A stretch of DNA of 64,000 nucleotides from Smallanthus sonchifolius (taxonomy: Eukaryota; Streptophyta; Magnoliopsida; Asterales; Asteraceae), in NCBI GenBank assembly GCA_023525975.1, contig CM042023.1, positions 1-64,000 of the forward strand, read 5' to 3'. The notes beneath the pieces were generated by a model. It saw only the letters and a program-made list of their open reading frames with translations. It had not been told where the DNA came from and did not search any database. A program made the translations under genes and the position numbers. Positions 19,882-31,063 of the stretch are shown piece after piece. How positions within the stretch are numbered: the first letter of the stretch is position 1; each line of letters opens with the position of its first letter.

Positions 19882-22618
19882 ACGAAGCCATCAATTGGCA
19901 GGGGTAACCTCCCCTCCCCACCGCCGATACCCCCTTTCCCTCCTGATACTCTCCCTAAATCGTCCGATCTAGCCTCGTTTTCGCCTGAATCGGTGGTCGG
20001 GGACAAGAATTTTTCGCCTTCTCCAAGAGTTAATGGCCAGGCGAAGCCGGCTATCCCGAAATCGAATGGTCAAAGGGTCATGCGAAGATCAAAAGGGGAC
20101 ACTAGGTTCCGCTCATTTCTTGCGGACCTCAGGGTTCAAGAGTTTGCCCGGGATACAGCGCTCAAGGTGGACCGAAGAACGGCTGGTCCGAAGCCTAGTG
20201 GCCAAGCGACTAACCCGATTGAGGTTGAAATGGTGGTCGAGGACCAGGCACGTAGCAGTACCGAGCTCAAGGATGGGGATCCGAATGGTATGGAGGAACC
20301 GAACAATACAAGTGGTCAGGAGAGGGGGCCTACGATGCCTATCCCCCCTACTGGAGGTCCGGGTAAATTCATAGGTGACCCACCTCCGGCTGGTGCCATC
20401 GATTCATTAGACTCCGTTATGGAGGGTCCGATTCCTACCACCAGCTCTGCTGGCTATGGAATGTATTCTCCTCGCAGGGATGGGAGCGATTTCCAATCGA
20501 TCATCTAGGACGCCTCTAACGGTCACTACAGCCTTTCAGAGAAATCGCCGGAGAGGGATACGGGCAATACAGGTAACTCTCCTATCTCCCCATCGGTAAA
20601 CAATATAGGTTTTTGCTCTGTTTGGAATAATCCTGTGTCGGGTTTGGAATCATTTGCTGATAAAATCAAGAAAAGCAATGAGATGGAGGGGCTAAAGCTT
20701 GAATATTTTCCCCCTACAATCACACAAGACGGGGGATGTCGTATACACATTTCTCTGGATGATCTTAAGGTCTCGGCTCAGGTATACTCCCTCCACCTGT
20801 ATGGCTACTTTTTGGGTACTTCCATGGACTATAGGGTAGTGAACAGGTGCCTTCATAGGCTGTGGAACTTGTATGATCTGGATGAAATTACCAAAAGCTC
20901 CGCCGGATTCTATTATTTTAAATTCAAAAGTGAGGCCAGGCTCAATCAGGTGTTGGAAAATGGTCCTTGGATGGTCAATAACATCCCTATTTTTTTGAAC
21001 AAATGGGAACCGGGGCTTAATCTTGAAAAATTGGAGTTGAATGTCATCCCGCTAAGGGTGACAGTCCATAACATCCCTTTGGATCTATGGACTAAAAATG
21101 GGATATGTAAACTAATGAGCGGGATGGGTAATCCTCTCTTAATGGACAGGCTGACCCTTCAAAGGTGTGCCAATCAATCGGGCAAGTTGGGGTATGCCCG
21201 TATGCTTGTTAATGTAAAAGCTAGTAGTAACCTCCCTAATGAATTAGAGGTTGTGTACCCTCCTTTTAATCTCCACCCCAGCCGAATTACAAAATTGCCT
21301 GTCTCATACCAATGGAAACCCCCAGTGTGTAGTCACTGTTGTCTATTTGGGCATTCTTTACAGAATTGCAGTAGCATGCCCAAGCCCATGGATGAGGAGG
21401 TTCTTGAGCCCCCCCCCCCCCCCATCGGTGATAGCAGGCTCCAATGTGGTGGAGATCAACCCAAAGGGCTCTCGGGTCCCCCATACAGTGATTAAAGCTA
21501 ATGATATAGGAGTGGATAGAGATGGGTTCACTGTGGTGAATAGAAAGAAAAAAAGGAATGGCATCAAAGTTCATAATAAAAATCAGAAGCCGGTTGTGAT
21601 CAAGCCTAGTTACCAGCAAAATAAAAATAGAAAAAAATTTAGCATGCCAACCACCAGTGTTCCGGGCCTGAATACAGGTATCCATGATACTTATTCCCCA
21701 AAGAAGGTCATTAATACAGGGAATGCTAACACTCAGTATGGGATTCAGAACAGGGATAGTGGGAAAAGTAAAGGTTTTGATTTTTCTAGAGCTGTTAATG
21801 GTTCTGCGGGTGTGTCTAAACCTGCCCAGACAGCGCAAGTGCTCCCCATTCATTCGGGAAGGCACCCCCCTGCCAGTAGGCCTGCTGTGCATGCTTTGGA
21901 GATAAATGGGTCCGGGTGCAGTTTATCTTCCCAGCGCAGTTCGGCTGCTGTTGGTGTGACAGGGATCAGTACCTGTGCTGATCTGAATGTTGCTGAACAG
22001 CCCCCTCCCAAGCCCAAACAGCAGTCCAAACCCCAGTCTCCTCCGGTTGATACCCACAACAGTTTTTTGGTTCTGGATTTTGAGAAAAGCCTCAAGTATA
22101 ACAAGCTTGTGGGAGAGAGTTTTGACTCCTGCATGTCCGGCCAAGGGGGGTCTAGTGGGAAGGATCCGGATAAGAGTATTGCCCCCCCCCCCCAGAAACA
22201 GTTTGATTGCCAGGTGAATAGAGAATATATAGAGGGAGTGCGTATACTCCCTAGGTCTATCGTGTCCCCCCCAAAAGGCACTCAGCAACCTGCAGGGCAG
22301 TCTTTATCCTCAGAAACCACGGCTAGAGAGGTAAACGAAACCAAGGATTATGGGATAACCGATGCCCAGAAATTGGCGATCACTAAACGGCTTTGTGGCC
22401 CTGCTCAAGCAGTCCGGGCTGTTGATATGGATAATTGGGATCAAGGTGAGCATGACTTCTTTGAGGATCAAGTCAAAGCTATGGGCCTAGACTATGATTA
22501 TTGTGTTGAAGATGTAGAATCTGATGATGAGAATGGGACTGCCCAGTTTTTTGCTGCCCAAATGCGGGTGGGAATGCCTAAGGTTCCATTCCCAACCTCT
22601 TCAAAACTGTCGTCATGA
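19882..22618 (+). pseudogene. LINE ORF1 of T6
   Basis: The start codon matching the ATG of T8 and T9 is ACG at 19882. The frame is open to a TAG at 20506-20508, where T9 has TGG, then continues to a C run at about 21410-21424 that shifts the frame; it ends at the TGA at 22616-22618. It has the DUF4283-like core (GPWMVNNIPIFLNKWEPG, VTVHNIPLDLWT), the knuckle CSHCCLFGHSLQNC, a basic stretch, GFDFSRAV, then QVNREYIEGVRILP, YGITDAQ and EDVESDDENGTAQFF. The product would be about 900 residues. Confidence 0.85.
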
Positions 22619-23505
22619 TTTGTAAGCCCATCTCATTTTTCGGGCTTAGGGCGGTGCGTTTGGTTTCTTGCAGTTTATTACTTGTTTTTGGCCACTACTT
22701 TGTTTTAATTTTTTATAAGGGGAGGATAGACTCATGCTCTTTAAGTCTCGGGTGGATTGGGAGGATTTGGGTCGGGTTGTATAATGTGAAGGCTCATCTA
22801 ATGTTAAGTGGTTGGAATCGGGTTTCTAATTTGCCTATTTCAGTTGATTATGGCTTGAGAAGTTGCGGTGGGATCTTTGATAGTAGGGAGGGGGATGGTA
22901 ATATAATCGAGGGCCCTAGTTTTTGGTTTATTTGGATGTGTAGGTGGCCCTCTTTCGGTTCCCATTTATCCGAGGAAAAAAAGCCCAATAGGGACTCGGG
23001 GAAGCGGGATTTCATAAAGAGAGGTGGGCTTAATTCTAAAGTTAATTACAAGCCCAACTGCAAGGTCAAAAGAACAAAAGGTGGGCCGGCTTTTATTTCT
23101 TTTTGGGACATTGGTAACTCGTCGATTTGGGCCTGTGTGTGGATCTCGCTGATGGCCCATCTCCTTATTAGTTGCTTCACTTGGATGATCCAGCTTCGGA
23201 TCCGCCCCTCAGCCCAATACGAAGGCCCAATGGGTGGATTAAATTTTGGCCATTGTATTAAGTTGCCTTGTCTTAATTTTAGAAGAACTTGTATGTTTAA
23301 TTTACTTTGTAACAATTTTTGTAACCGTCTGCCTTTTTTTGGCTCGGTTTGTATGTTTGGGGATCTAAACCATAGGGGGCTGGGTAAGGATACCACCCCA
23401 ACTGATATTACCTTTCCTAGTAATCTAGTTGGGATGGTATGGTTCCCGAGGGACAGGAAGATTATGCCCCTTTTGATTGGTCTGTCACTAGTTGGGTGGT
23501 CTTAA
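22615..23505 (+). CDS. ORFX of T6, longest open copy (296 aa), unknown
   Basis: The ATG overlaps the ORF1 stop as ATGA. The frame is open for 296 codons; similarity to T9 and T3 suggests the true end is GLVRLPD-stop near 23583, with a one-base shift near 23500. Features: a hydrophobic N-terminus (LLLVFGHYFVLIF, a possible membrane helix), a middle rich in Lys and Trp, and a Cys-rich C-terminal block (CMFNLLCNNFCNRLP, GSVCM) followed by GKDTTPT and NLVGMVWF. I cannot match it to a known family. It sits where ORF2 is found in classes A1 and A2. Confidence 0.55.
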   Translation: MICKPISFFGLRAVRLVSCSLLLVFGHYFVLIFYKGRIDSCSLSLGWIGRIWVGLYNVKAHLMLSGWNRVSNLPISVDYGLRSCGGIFDSREGDGNIIEGPSFWFIWMCRWPSFGSHLSEEKKPNRDSGKRDFIKRGGLNSKVNYKPNCKVKRTKGGPAFISFWDIGNSSIWACVWISLMAHLLISCFTWMIQLRIRPSAQYEGPMGGLNFGHCIKLPCLNFRRTCMFNLLCNNFCNRLPFFGSVCMFGDLNHRGLGKDTTPTDITFPSNLVGMVWFPRDRKIMPLLIGLSLVGWS

Positions 23506-23615
23506 GAATAGGTGTTTGGGCGTTTAGCATAGGGACGGGAAGCCCTCCTGGGCCTTGTACGGGGCTTGTCAGATTGCCTGACTAGTCCCTAGGGTGTTTT
23601 TTGTTTGCAGTCCTT

Positions 23616-23644
23616 CCCTCCTTTGGTAAAATGTCCAGGGAGGG
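23616..23644 (+). promoter_or_regulatory. 3' hairpin of class S LINE (T6)
   Basis: CCCTCC (23616-23621) pairs with GGAGGG (23639-23644), and the stem extends outward by G-T pairs. The loop segment is identical to the other copies. Confidence 0.6.
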
Positions 23645-23717
23645 GGGACGTGCGGGTCTGTATTCTTTTATTCTTGGTCTATTTTTTGGGGCACTGCCCT
23701 TTTATCCAAAAAAAAAA

Positions 23718-23736
23718 CCCTAAACTCTAAACCCTA
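23718..23736. repeat. Telomere tract T6/T7, 19 bp
   Basis: Two heptamers (one with C-to-T change) plus CCCTA join the T6 poly(A) to the GGATTCTC start of T7. Confidence 0.9.
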
Positions 23737-23897
23737 GGATTCTCATTTGTGGCGGCTTAAGTGTGTGAAAACCAAGGTGCAATTTTGGTGATTGGGAGCT
23801 TTCCGACGATTTAGGGCTTTTCCGGCCAGAGGGTGGCCGGTGTAGGGTTGTTCGAGGGAGTTGGGTGTTTGTGTCGTCCTTGTTTCCACATCTTGTC

Positions 23898-26800
23898 ATG
23901 GATTTCGCTCACAAAGAGGCTGAAAAGAATTGTCGTAAGAATAAACCCCCTGATTTGGGAGGAGGCGGCAGGTTTTGGGGTGCTTGCGAGAGTGATGAAG
24001 ATATCCTTTCCGATGAGGAGACTGATTCTGGTCCATCTAGTGGTGCCGGGATTAACCCTAATACGCTGACGTCAACTCAGGATTCTCAGACGAATTCCGG
24101 TTGGGTGGAGAAGGCTGTTCATAGGTATAGTTTACGAAGTGAGATTGGAGGAATAAAAGAGTCACTAAAAGCTTCGTCCATCTTGAAAAATCAGAAGAGC
24201 CAGAGGAAAGGGTCGATTATCAAGGACGTGGAGTTCTATAAGATCGGGAAGGAAAACTTGCCGGCGAATCTGGGTATAGCTACGTGCATGGGAGACTCGA
24301 ACGTTCATGATGTCGCCATGCATGAGCGTAATTATGTTGGTAGTGATACGAATAACTCTGAGCTACAGGTTGGGGAAGATCACATGCGTCTGGATCCAGT
24401 GAGAGGTACGCAGGATAGTAATATCCAGGACAATGATAGTGATGAACCCATGGTTGATACGGGGATTGTAATCAAGGGGGAGGAACTGAATGAGGTGTTG
24501 CTGAACAAAGAATATATGGGAGACTCTATTCTGGATAACCTATCTAGTATTGACGGCTCCCCGGATGATCTTGAAGCGAATGAGGAAGGTGAGATGGAGG
24601 TTTGTTCTGGTCAGAATGAGAACAGTAATCTTCCGGTCACGGCGGAGACGATGAATTCTGGTTCGTTTACTCCGACTATCCTTGCTAACACTAATTCTGA
24701 ATACCAAACCGGTGGAGTGTCGGAGTGGGAAAGAATGAATAAGGACCAAGTGGTTATTCGCTGGCCAGAAAGGTGGACTAGCAATAAAGAGGTGGACCTA
24801 AGTTCCGAATGGGATGTCACTATACATGCTGTCAGGAATGCTTGGATGGAGGAATTTGCTGAAGGAATGAGTGATCTGCATCAAAGTTCCATATTCACAA
24901 AAAAACACCTCTTTGCGGGGGTCGGATATACAATTTTTCAAACAGTTTGACACTATGGTGGATTGTCTTGCAAAATGGGAAGGAAGCCGTAAGTTTAATG
25001 ATCGTGAGGCTTGGAGAAAGGAGACAGGGAAAAGGCGGGTCCTCCCAAACTGGTTGGATATTGAAAGAGCAACATGCAATCCGGATGAGGCCTTGCATTG
25101 TAGAAGAAAAAAAAACGAAAAGTAAAGGTCGGAATCCGTTCAAGGATCATAACATTGGTCTGCTGGGAAACAATGACACAGAACCAAGACAGAAAATCAA
25201 GGTGAAATCCTCTAAAACTAAGAATCTTCTAAAGTCTCTCTCACAAGAAGCAGTGGTTTTTTCAACCTCTGGTGATATCCCCAAAGTAATCCCCCCTCCT
25301 ATGGGGTTCGGTGCATTCAGAGTGGGTAAAGATTCAATCGTGGCTACAGGCAGTAAACCTAAGGTGTCACATGCTAGCAAACTTGATAAGTTATATGAAG
25401 AATTAGTGGCAAGGGAAGTGAAGCTCAAAGAGATTGCGGGTAATGTCCTTAAAACTAATGCAAATAGAGTACTCCTGAACTCTATCCTGAGCATGAAATC
25501 TTGCAAAATAAAGAAATTTTCGGCCCAGGTTGATGCTCAAGGAATGGTTACCATTGATGAAAATATGGTTGACAAGGAACAGGATTCAGAAGAGACTTTC
25601 CAGACCCACACTACTACCCCAAAACCTTCATATGCTCAGAGGCTCACAGGTATAAGTGGCACGACTCTAGAAGGGCCAATCCAGTATTACCCACCTCTGG
25701 TCAATAGTGCAGGAATGAAGGTGGCTGTTATTGACCCCAAGTATATAATCCAAGCCAGGGAGGCGTATAAGAATGTTTTATATGGCTACTTTGTTGGGAA
25801 AGAACCGTCTTTGCAATATGTTAGATACAACTTGTTCAAAATGTGGAAACCTTATGGTATCATCGATATTTCTTCAAATGGGTCATGCATTTTTTTATTT
25901 AAGTTTACGGAGGAAGAAGGAATGCGTAAAGTTGTAGAACTGGGACCGTGGATAGTGGCAAACATGCCCTTATGCATTAATAAATGGGATGCTGGTATGA
26001 ATATGAAGAAAGTTGCACCAGTTACTGTTCCCGTTTGGATGGTCCTAAAGAACCTTCCTTTGGACTTATGGTATACGGAGTGCATATGTCGAGCAGTTAG
26101 TTGTATAGGTAACCCCATTACCTTTGATAAAGTCACTAAAAGTAAATGTATGAACAGGAAAGAGGCGGGAGGTTATGCGAGGGTCTTAGTTGAAGTTAAG
26201 GTTGATGTTATCTTAGCCAAGGATGTACGTGTCTGGTACCCAAGTGTTAATGGTATGGGTGAGAAGTTTGTGATCATTGATGTTGAATTCTTAAATGTTC
26301 CGATTAAGTGTGACCATTGTAGTGTGTTTGGCCACTCCTTTGATACATGTTTGGAGAGACCTAGATCATCTGAAGAAAGAGAAAGGGATACAATTACTCC
26401 GAGCAGCAAAAACACCAATGTTGGGGTTGCTACTGCTGGGATCGTTGATAATGAGGGTGATGGATTTACTCTAGTGAGGAATAGGAAGAGTGGAAGCAGG
26501 CAAACTAATTCAGGGCAGTGGAATAACCCAAGGCAATTCACTAACAACTCGGGGCAAAGGAGGAATGTGGCGGGTACTCAACCGGTTAGTAGGAACAGAC
26601 AAAATGGAAGTGGCAATATGAATAATTATGAGAGGAATATTGTGTCCAGCAATAGTGGGGTGAATGTGCATGCTGATATGGGAATGGATGGGGAAGGTGG
26701 GGAGCAGGGGGGGCAGAGAAAGGAGAGTAATCACACTAAACAAAGGGTGGTAAATAAGCCGGGTCTGACGGATGTTATACAGGGATTGCAAGGAAAAGGT

Positions 26801-27382
26801 AAATCTGTAAGAACATCGGATATACAAATGGTTGAAACTTCTAATAGGTTTATGCTACTTGATGTGGACGGTAATGAAATGGAAAATAATATTGAGGGCA
26901 TGGAAGGCAAGGACCAAAAAGTGCATCAACCAGAGGAGAGAAATGCTGGGTGGATCAAGAAACAAGAACGAACTTTAAATAAAGACTATAGCAGTCTAGT
27001 GAATCAAGATCAACGTTTTGAAGCTAAGAGGTATGTTTTAGATAAACTGATCCCTCTGGAGAGCGTCCTTTCGGGATGGTCAAAAGCCCAGGTACAATAC
27101 TTTAGACACTTGTGTTGTATTTACGAATTTGGACAGGGGTACTTGGCTGTGAATAGAGATAAAGATAATGGGATAGAGACAAATGATATTGACATAGCCA
27201 ATGAGGTGGAAAACATGGAAGAAGTGGAGTCTGAAACAGATGCAACAGCTATGTTGATGACATATGATGGCCCTATTCTACCTCTTGAGTATGGACCTAC
27301 GGTTAGTACTGAAAATTCGGAAGAGCAGGAACAACCCTTAGTTGACATGCTGAGGGATGGTAGTACTAAACCAGTTTGTTAG
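23898..27382 (+). pseudogene. LINE ORF1 of T7 (long type, about 1160 codons), two frameshifts
   Basis: The ATG at 23898 starts MDFAHKEAEKN. Frameshifts lie in A runs near 24899-24905 and 25107-25115. The N-terminal half (about 600 residues) is unlike known LINE ORF1s: an acidic start, EKAVHRYSLRSE, then RKGSIIK, LNKEYMGDSILDNLS and a Trp-rich block up to KGRNPF. These motifs recur in T10, T11 and T12. The DUF4283-like core follows (LGPWIVANMPLCINKWDAG, MVLKNLPLDLWYTECIC), then the knuckle CDHCSVFGHSFDTC, Asn and Arg rich repeats, and a C-terminal module QRFEAKR, YFRHLCCIYEFGQG, EVESETDATAML. The TAG abuts the ATG of ORF2. Confidence 0.85.
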
Positions 27383-30300
27383 ATGGATCTTAAAATTCTT
27401 ACTTGGAACGTTCGGGGTCTAAACGGACGTAACCATCATGAATACCTTACTCGGTTAATACATATGCATGGTGTGAGTTTATGTGGTGTTATTGAATCTC
27501 ATCTTACCCCTCCTAAAATTCGGGGAGTGTGTACTAAAGTGTTTCATAAATGGGAATGGATATCTAATATGGCTTACTGCACAAACTGGATCCGCATAAT
27601 AGTTGGGTGGGATCCAAGAACTGTTAATCTTATGGTGGTTGACCAAAATGAGCAAGCCATCCACTGCCTTGTCAAACCTGTAGTAGGCCACTGTGAATTC
27701 TTCTGTTCCTTTACCTATGGCCAAGTCCGGGCAGAAAAACGAAGATGTTTATGGGATGACCTGGGTAGATTCCATGCCACCCTTGGGCATGAACCGTGGA
27801 TCGCTGTAGGGGACTTTAATGTTGTTAGGAGCCCTGTGGAAAACTCCTCAGGAACTGCTAGCTATTCACGAGGAATGCAAGATTTTAATGAATGCTGTGA
27901 CCATATCGGTATTGATGATGTGACTTTCTCGGGCTTTAAGTTCACATGGAATAAATCCCCAGGAAAACCTGATGGATTAATGAAAAAATTGGATAGAGTT
28001 ATGGCCAACTGCAATTTTGTTACCAAATTTCCACAGGTAAGAACCGAGTTCTTGCCATTTGGAACCTCGGATCACGCTGCTTCTTTGGTCACTCTCCCTC
28101 GATGCAAACCAAAATGGAAACAACGCCCCTTCAAGTTTATGAATTTTCTCACAAAAAAAAGAGGATTCCTAGAGGTGGTTAAAAGAGGTTGGGATGAGCA
28201 TTTTACGGGTTGCAACATGTTTAGAGTTGTCAAGAAACTTCAAGCTTTAAAAGGCCAGTTGAGACAATTTGGGAATAAAAAAGGGGAATTCGCTAACAAG
28301 ATTGAAAACGTTAGGTGCGAGCTAGAAAGTATTCAAAAGGAGGTCGTTGATCAACCGCACAACAAGGAATTGCGAGAGGAGGAGCAAGCCTATATGACAG
28401 CACTTAAAAATCTATTGCTGGATGAGGAGATGATGCTTAAACAAAGGTCGAAAGTTACTTGGTTGAGAGAATGTGACCAGAATTCTAAATACTTTCATAA
28501 TGTCATTAAAGGCTCCCACCAAAAGAATAGGATTGGTATGATCAGTGACCAGGACGGGAATGTTTTCCATGATGATAATGTTGGACAGCAGTTCGTCAAA
28601 TACTATGATGGAATGCTTGGAACGAAGGCTTTAGTTACTAGTATAAAACAACCTCATGATCTGTTCCTGAAAAGACTAGATAGAGAAGTGGCAGATAAGA
28701 TGGTTCGGATGGTTACATTTGAGGAAATAAAGTTAGCTATGTTTAACATTGAAGATGAAAAAGCCCCGGGCCCTGATGGATATACTGCTAAGTTTTTTAA
28801 AGCGTCGTGGGATATTGTGGGAAAGGACGTCTGCATGGCGGTTCAAGATTTCTTCACTAATGGTAAACTTTTGAAACAAGTAAACTCGGCTGTTATTTCC
28901 CTGATCCCGAAAGGTATGAACCCCCTCTCTGTCACAGATTTTAGACCTATATCCTGCAGCAATGTGATATACAAATGCATATCACAAATCATCTGTGACC
29001 GAATAAAGGAAGGATTGGGCTCCCTAGTTGATGACTGTCAAAGTGCGTTTGTGCCGGGTAGGGTTATTTCTGATAACATACTACTAACTCAGCAGTTAGT
29101 GAGAAATTATCACCGAAATAGGGGGGAGGCCAAAGTTGCTTTGAAAATTTATATTCAAAAGGCGTACGACATTGTTGATCATGGATTCATGAATGATTGC
29201 TTGGACCACTTTGGTTTCCACCCATGCATGAGACATTGGATCATGACCTGTCTCACATCTGCCACATACTCTATCAATGTAAATGGGGAAACCTATGGTT
29301 TCTTTAAAGGAAAAAGGGGATTGAGACAAGGTGATCCTATGTCACCTTACTTATTCACGCTTGTGATGGAAGTCCTGAATTTAATTCTAAAACGGAAAAT
29401 TGATCTAGAAGGCCCGTTTCACTATCATTGGGGTTGTAAGGAGCAAAAGATCACCCACCTTTGCTTTGCGGATGATTTATTAATTTTTTCTCATGCAGAT
29501 GTGGAATCGGTGGGGATTATAAAACGTGCTCTAGAGGAGTTTAGCTCCTACTCTGGTCTCAAACCTAATCTTAACAAAAGCACCATGTTTTTGGGGAATG
29601 TTCGAACGCATGTTGAGAACGAATTGAAGAACATCCTTCCATTTAGAGTGGGTACATTACCTGTGAAGTATCTTGGAGTCCCGTTACTGTCCAAACGGCT
29701 TTACTCTAAGGATTGTAAATGCCTTATTGATAAAGTCAAGGCTAAAGTGGGGGATTGGAAGAACAGATTTCTCTCGTTTGCGGGTCGGCTGCAGCTGATC
29801 AAATCGGTCCTGTCATCTCTGCAGGTGTATTGGGCTTCTGTTTTCATATTGCCTGTTAATGTTATTAATGACATAGAGTGTGTTATGAGGAAATTCTTAT
29901 GGAGTCATTCGGATCAAAGTTCTGGAAAGGCTAGAGTTAGCTGGAACGAGGTATGCAAACCGAAGTATCAAGGAGGGTTGGGAATCAAGTCTCTTCATAC
30001 TCGGAACTCGACCCTTATGGCTAAACATATCTGGAACATTGTCACAAAAAAGGATTCTATTTGGGTTAACTGGGTTTACATCACAAAACTTAAAAATAGG
30101 CACCTTTGGGATATCCGGGCTGGGGATGGTGAAAGTTGGAGTTGGAAAAACATCCTTACAAACAGAGAAATGGTGAGAAAACATGTTGTTTCGTTGATCG
30201 GGGATGGAAAAAACACATCTGTGTGGTATGATCGATGGCACATTCATAGCCCGCTTTGTCAGTTCATTTCGCCGCGAGATATTGCGAGGGCTGGCCTTAG

Positions 30301-31063
30301 TGTGAATAGCAACGTTGATAGCATTATTACTCATGGAATGTGGGGATGGCCCCAAGATTGGTATGATAAATATCCCTGCCTATGGGATCAACCTCCACCT
30401 ATGCTTTCTGTTGGAAAAACGGATAAGATGGGTTGGAAAACTAATGATGGGAAAGTTGGAGACTTCACTACTAGACAAGTCTTTCTGGATTTTAATAATG
30501 TACACCCGGAGGTGCCGTGGAGTAAGACGGTTTTGTTCAGCCAAAACATTCCTCGGCATGCCTTCATAACCTGGTTGGCTATCAAACATAGACTCCTTAC
30601 TCAAGACAGGTTAAACCGATGGGACGATGAGAGAGGGGGTGTCTGTGCTTTCTGTAAGGCCCAAGCTGACAGCCACCAACACCTGTTCTTTGAATGCAAG
30701 TTTCCGAATCAGGTATGGAAAAAAATGGCTACCAAAGGGGAGTTTAAGAACCCTCCTTCCACATGGGGGGAATGCATTACTCATGTTAACATGTTGAGTA
30801 GAAATAAGTCCATAGACAGCATTATCTGGAGGCTCATTTTCTCGGCAACTATCTATCATATTTGGCAAGAACGGAATATACAACTATTCCAAGGGCAGAA
30901 TAGAGCTGAGGAGCTCATATGTAAACTCATCATCGAATCAGTCCAATGCAGGTTGAAAGGGTTAACCATTAAACCGAGTAGAAGATCGATGGAATTAGCA
31001 AAAATATGGGGATTCTATGTGAGGCCAAAGGGGCTGGAACAACGTACCGTTAATGGGTTATAA
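27383..31063 (+). CDS. LINE ORF2: endonuclease and reverse transcriptase, open but motif A Asp lost
   Basis: This 1226-residue frame is unbroken. Residues 1-243 are the APE-type endonuclease (NVRGLNG, IESHL, VGDFNVV, SDH). The RT spans about 450-800: APGPDGY, LIPKG, DFRPISC, SAFVPGR, RGLRQGDPMSPYLF and FADD (about 694). A zf-RVT region with WFSQNIPRH-type sequence lies near 1045-1125. At residue 590 (codon 29150-29152) motif A reads KIYIQKAYD where T10 and T11 have KIDIxKAYD, so a catalytic Asp is replaced by Tyr and polymerase activity is probably lost. The start codon directly follows the ORF1 TAG. Confidence 0.92.
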   Translation: MDLKILTWNVRGLNGRNHHEYLTRLIHMHGVSLCGVIESHLTPPKIRGVCTKVFHKWEWISNMAYCTNWIRIIVGWDPRTVNLMVVDQNEQAIHCLVKPVVGHCEFFCSFTYGQVRAEKRRCLWDDLGRFHATLGHEPWIAVGDFNVVRSPVENSSGTASYSRGMQDFNECCDHIGIDDVTFSGFKFTWNKSPGKPDGLMKKLDRVMANCNFVTKFPQVRTEFLPFGTSDHAASLVTLPRCKPKWKQRPFKFMNFLTKKRGFLEVVKRGWDEHFTGCNMFRVVKKLQALKGQLRQFGNKKGEFANKIENVRCELESIQKEVVDQPHNKELREEEQAYMTALKNLLLDEEMMLKQRSKVTWLRECDQNSKYFHNVIKGSHQKNRIGMISDQDGNVFHDDNVGQQFVKYYDGMLGTKALVTSIKQPHDLFLKRLDREVADKMVRMVTFEEIKLAMFNIEDEKAPGPDGYTAKFFKASWDIVGKDVCMAVQDFFTNGKLLKQVNSAVISLIPKGMNPLSVTDFRPISCSNVIYKCISQIICDRIKEGLGSLVDDCQSAFVPGRVISDNILLTQQLVRNYHRNRGEAKVALKIYIQKAYDIVDHGFMNDCLDHFGFHPCMRHWIMTCLTSATYSINVNGETYGFFKGKRGLRQGDPMSPYLFTLVMEVLNLILKRKIDLEGPFHYHWGCKEQKITHLCFADDLLIFSHADVESVGIIKRALEEFSSYSGLKPNLNKSTMFLGNVRTHVENELKNILPFRVGTLPVKYLGVPLLSKRLYSKDCKCLIDKVKAKVGDWKNRFLSFAGRLQLIKSVLSSLQVYWASVFILPVNVINDIECVMRKFLWSHSDQSSGKARVSWNEVCKPKYQGGLGIKSLHTRNSTLMAKHIWNIVTKKDSIWVNWVYITKLKNRHLWDIRAGDGESWSWKNILTNREMVRKHVVSLIGDGKNTSVWYDRWHIHSPLCQFISPRDIARAGLSVNSNVDSIITHGMWGWPQDWYDKYPCLWDQPPPMLSVGKTDKMGWKTNDGKVGDFTTRQVFLDFNNVHPEVPWSKTVLFSQNIPRHAFITWLAIKHRLLTQDRLNRWDDERGGVCAFCKAQADSHQHLFFECKFPNQVWKKMATKGEFKNPPSTWGECITHVNMLSRNKSIDSIIWRLIFSATIYHIWQERNIQLFQGQNRAEELICKLIIESVQCRLKGLTIKPSRRSMELAKIWGFYVRPKGLEQRTVNGL

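Larger units (their letters stand above)
19793..23717 (+). mobile_element. LINE T6, class S, full length
   Basis: Complete from TGGATTTTCATTTGTG to a poly(A) at 23708-23717, with CCCTAAA repeats on both sides. ORF1 has lost its ATG, has one stop and one C-run frameshift. ORFX is open for 296 codons and is the best copy of that frame. No ORF2 sequence was found. Confidence 0.9.
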
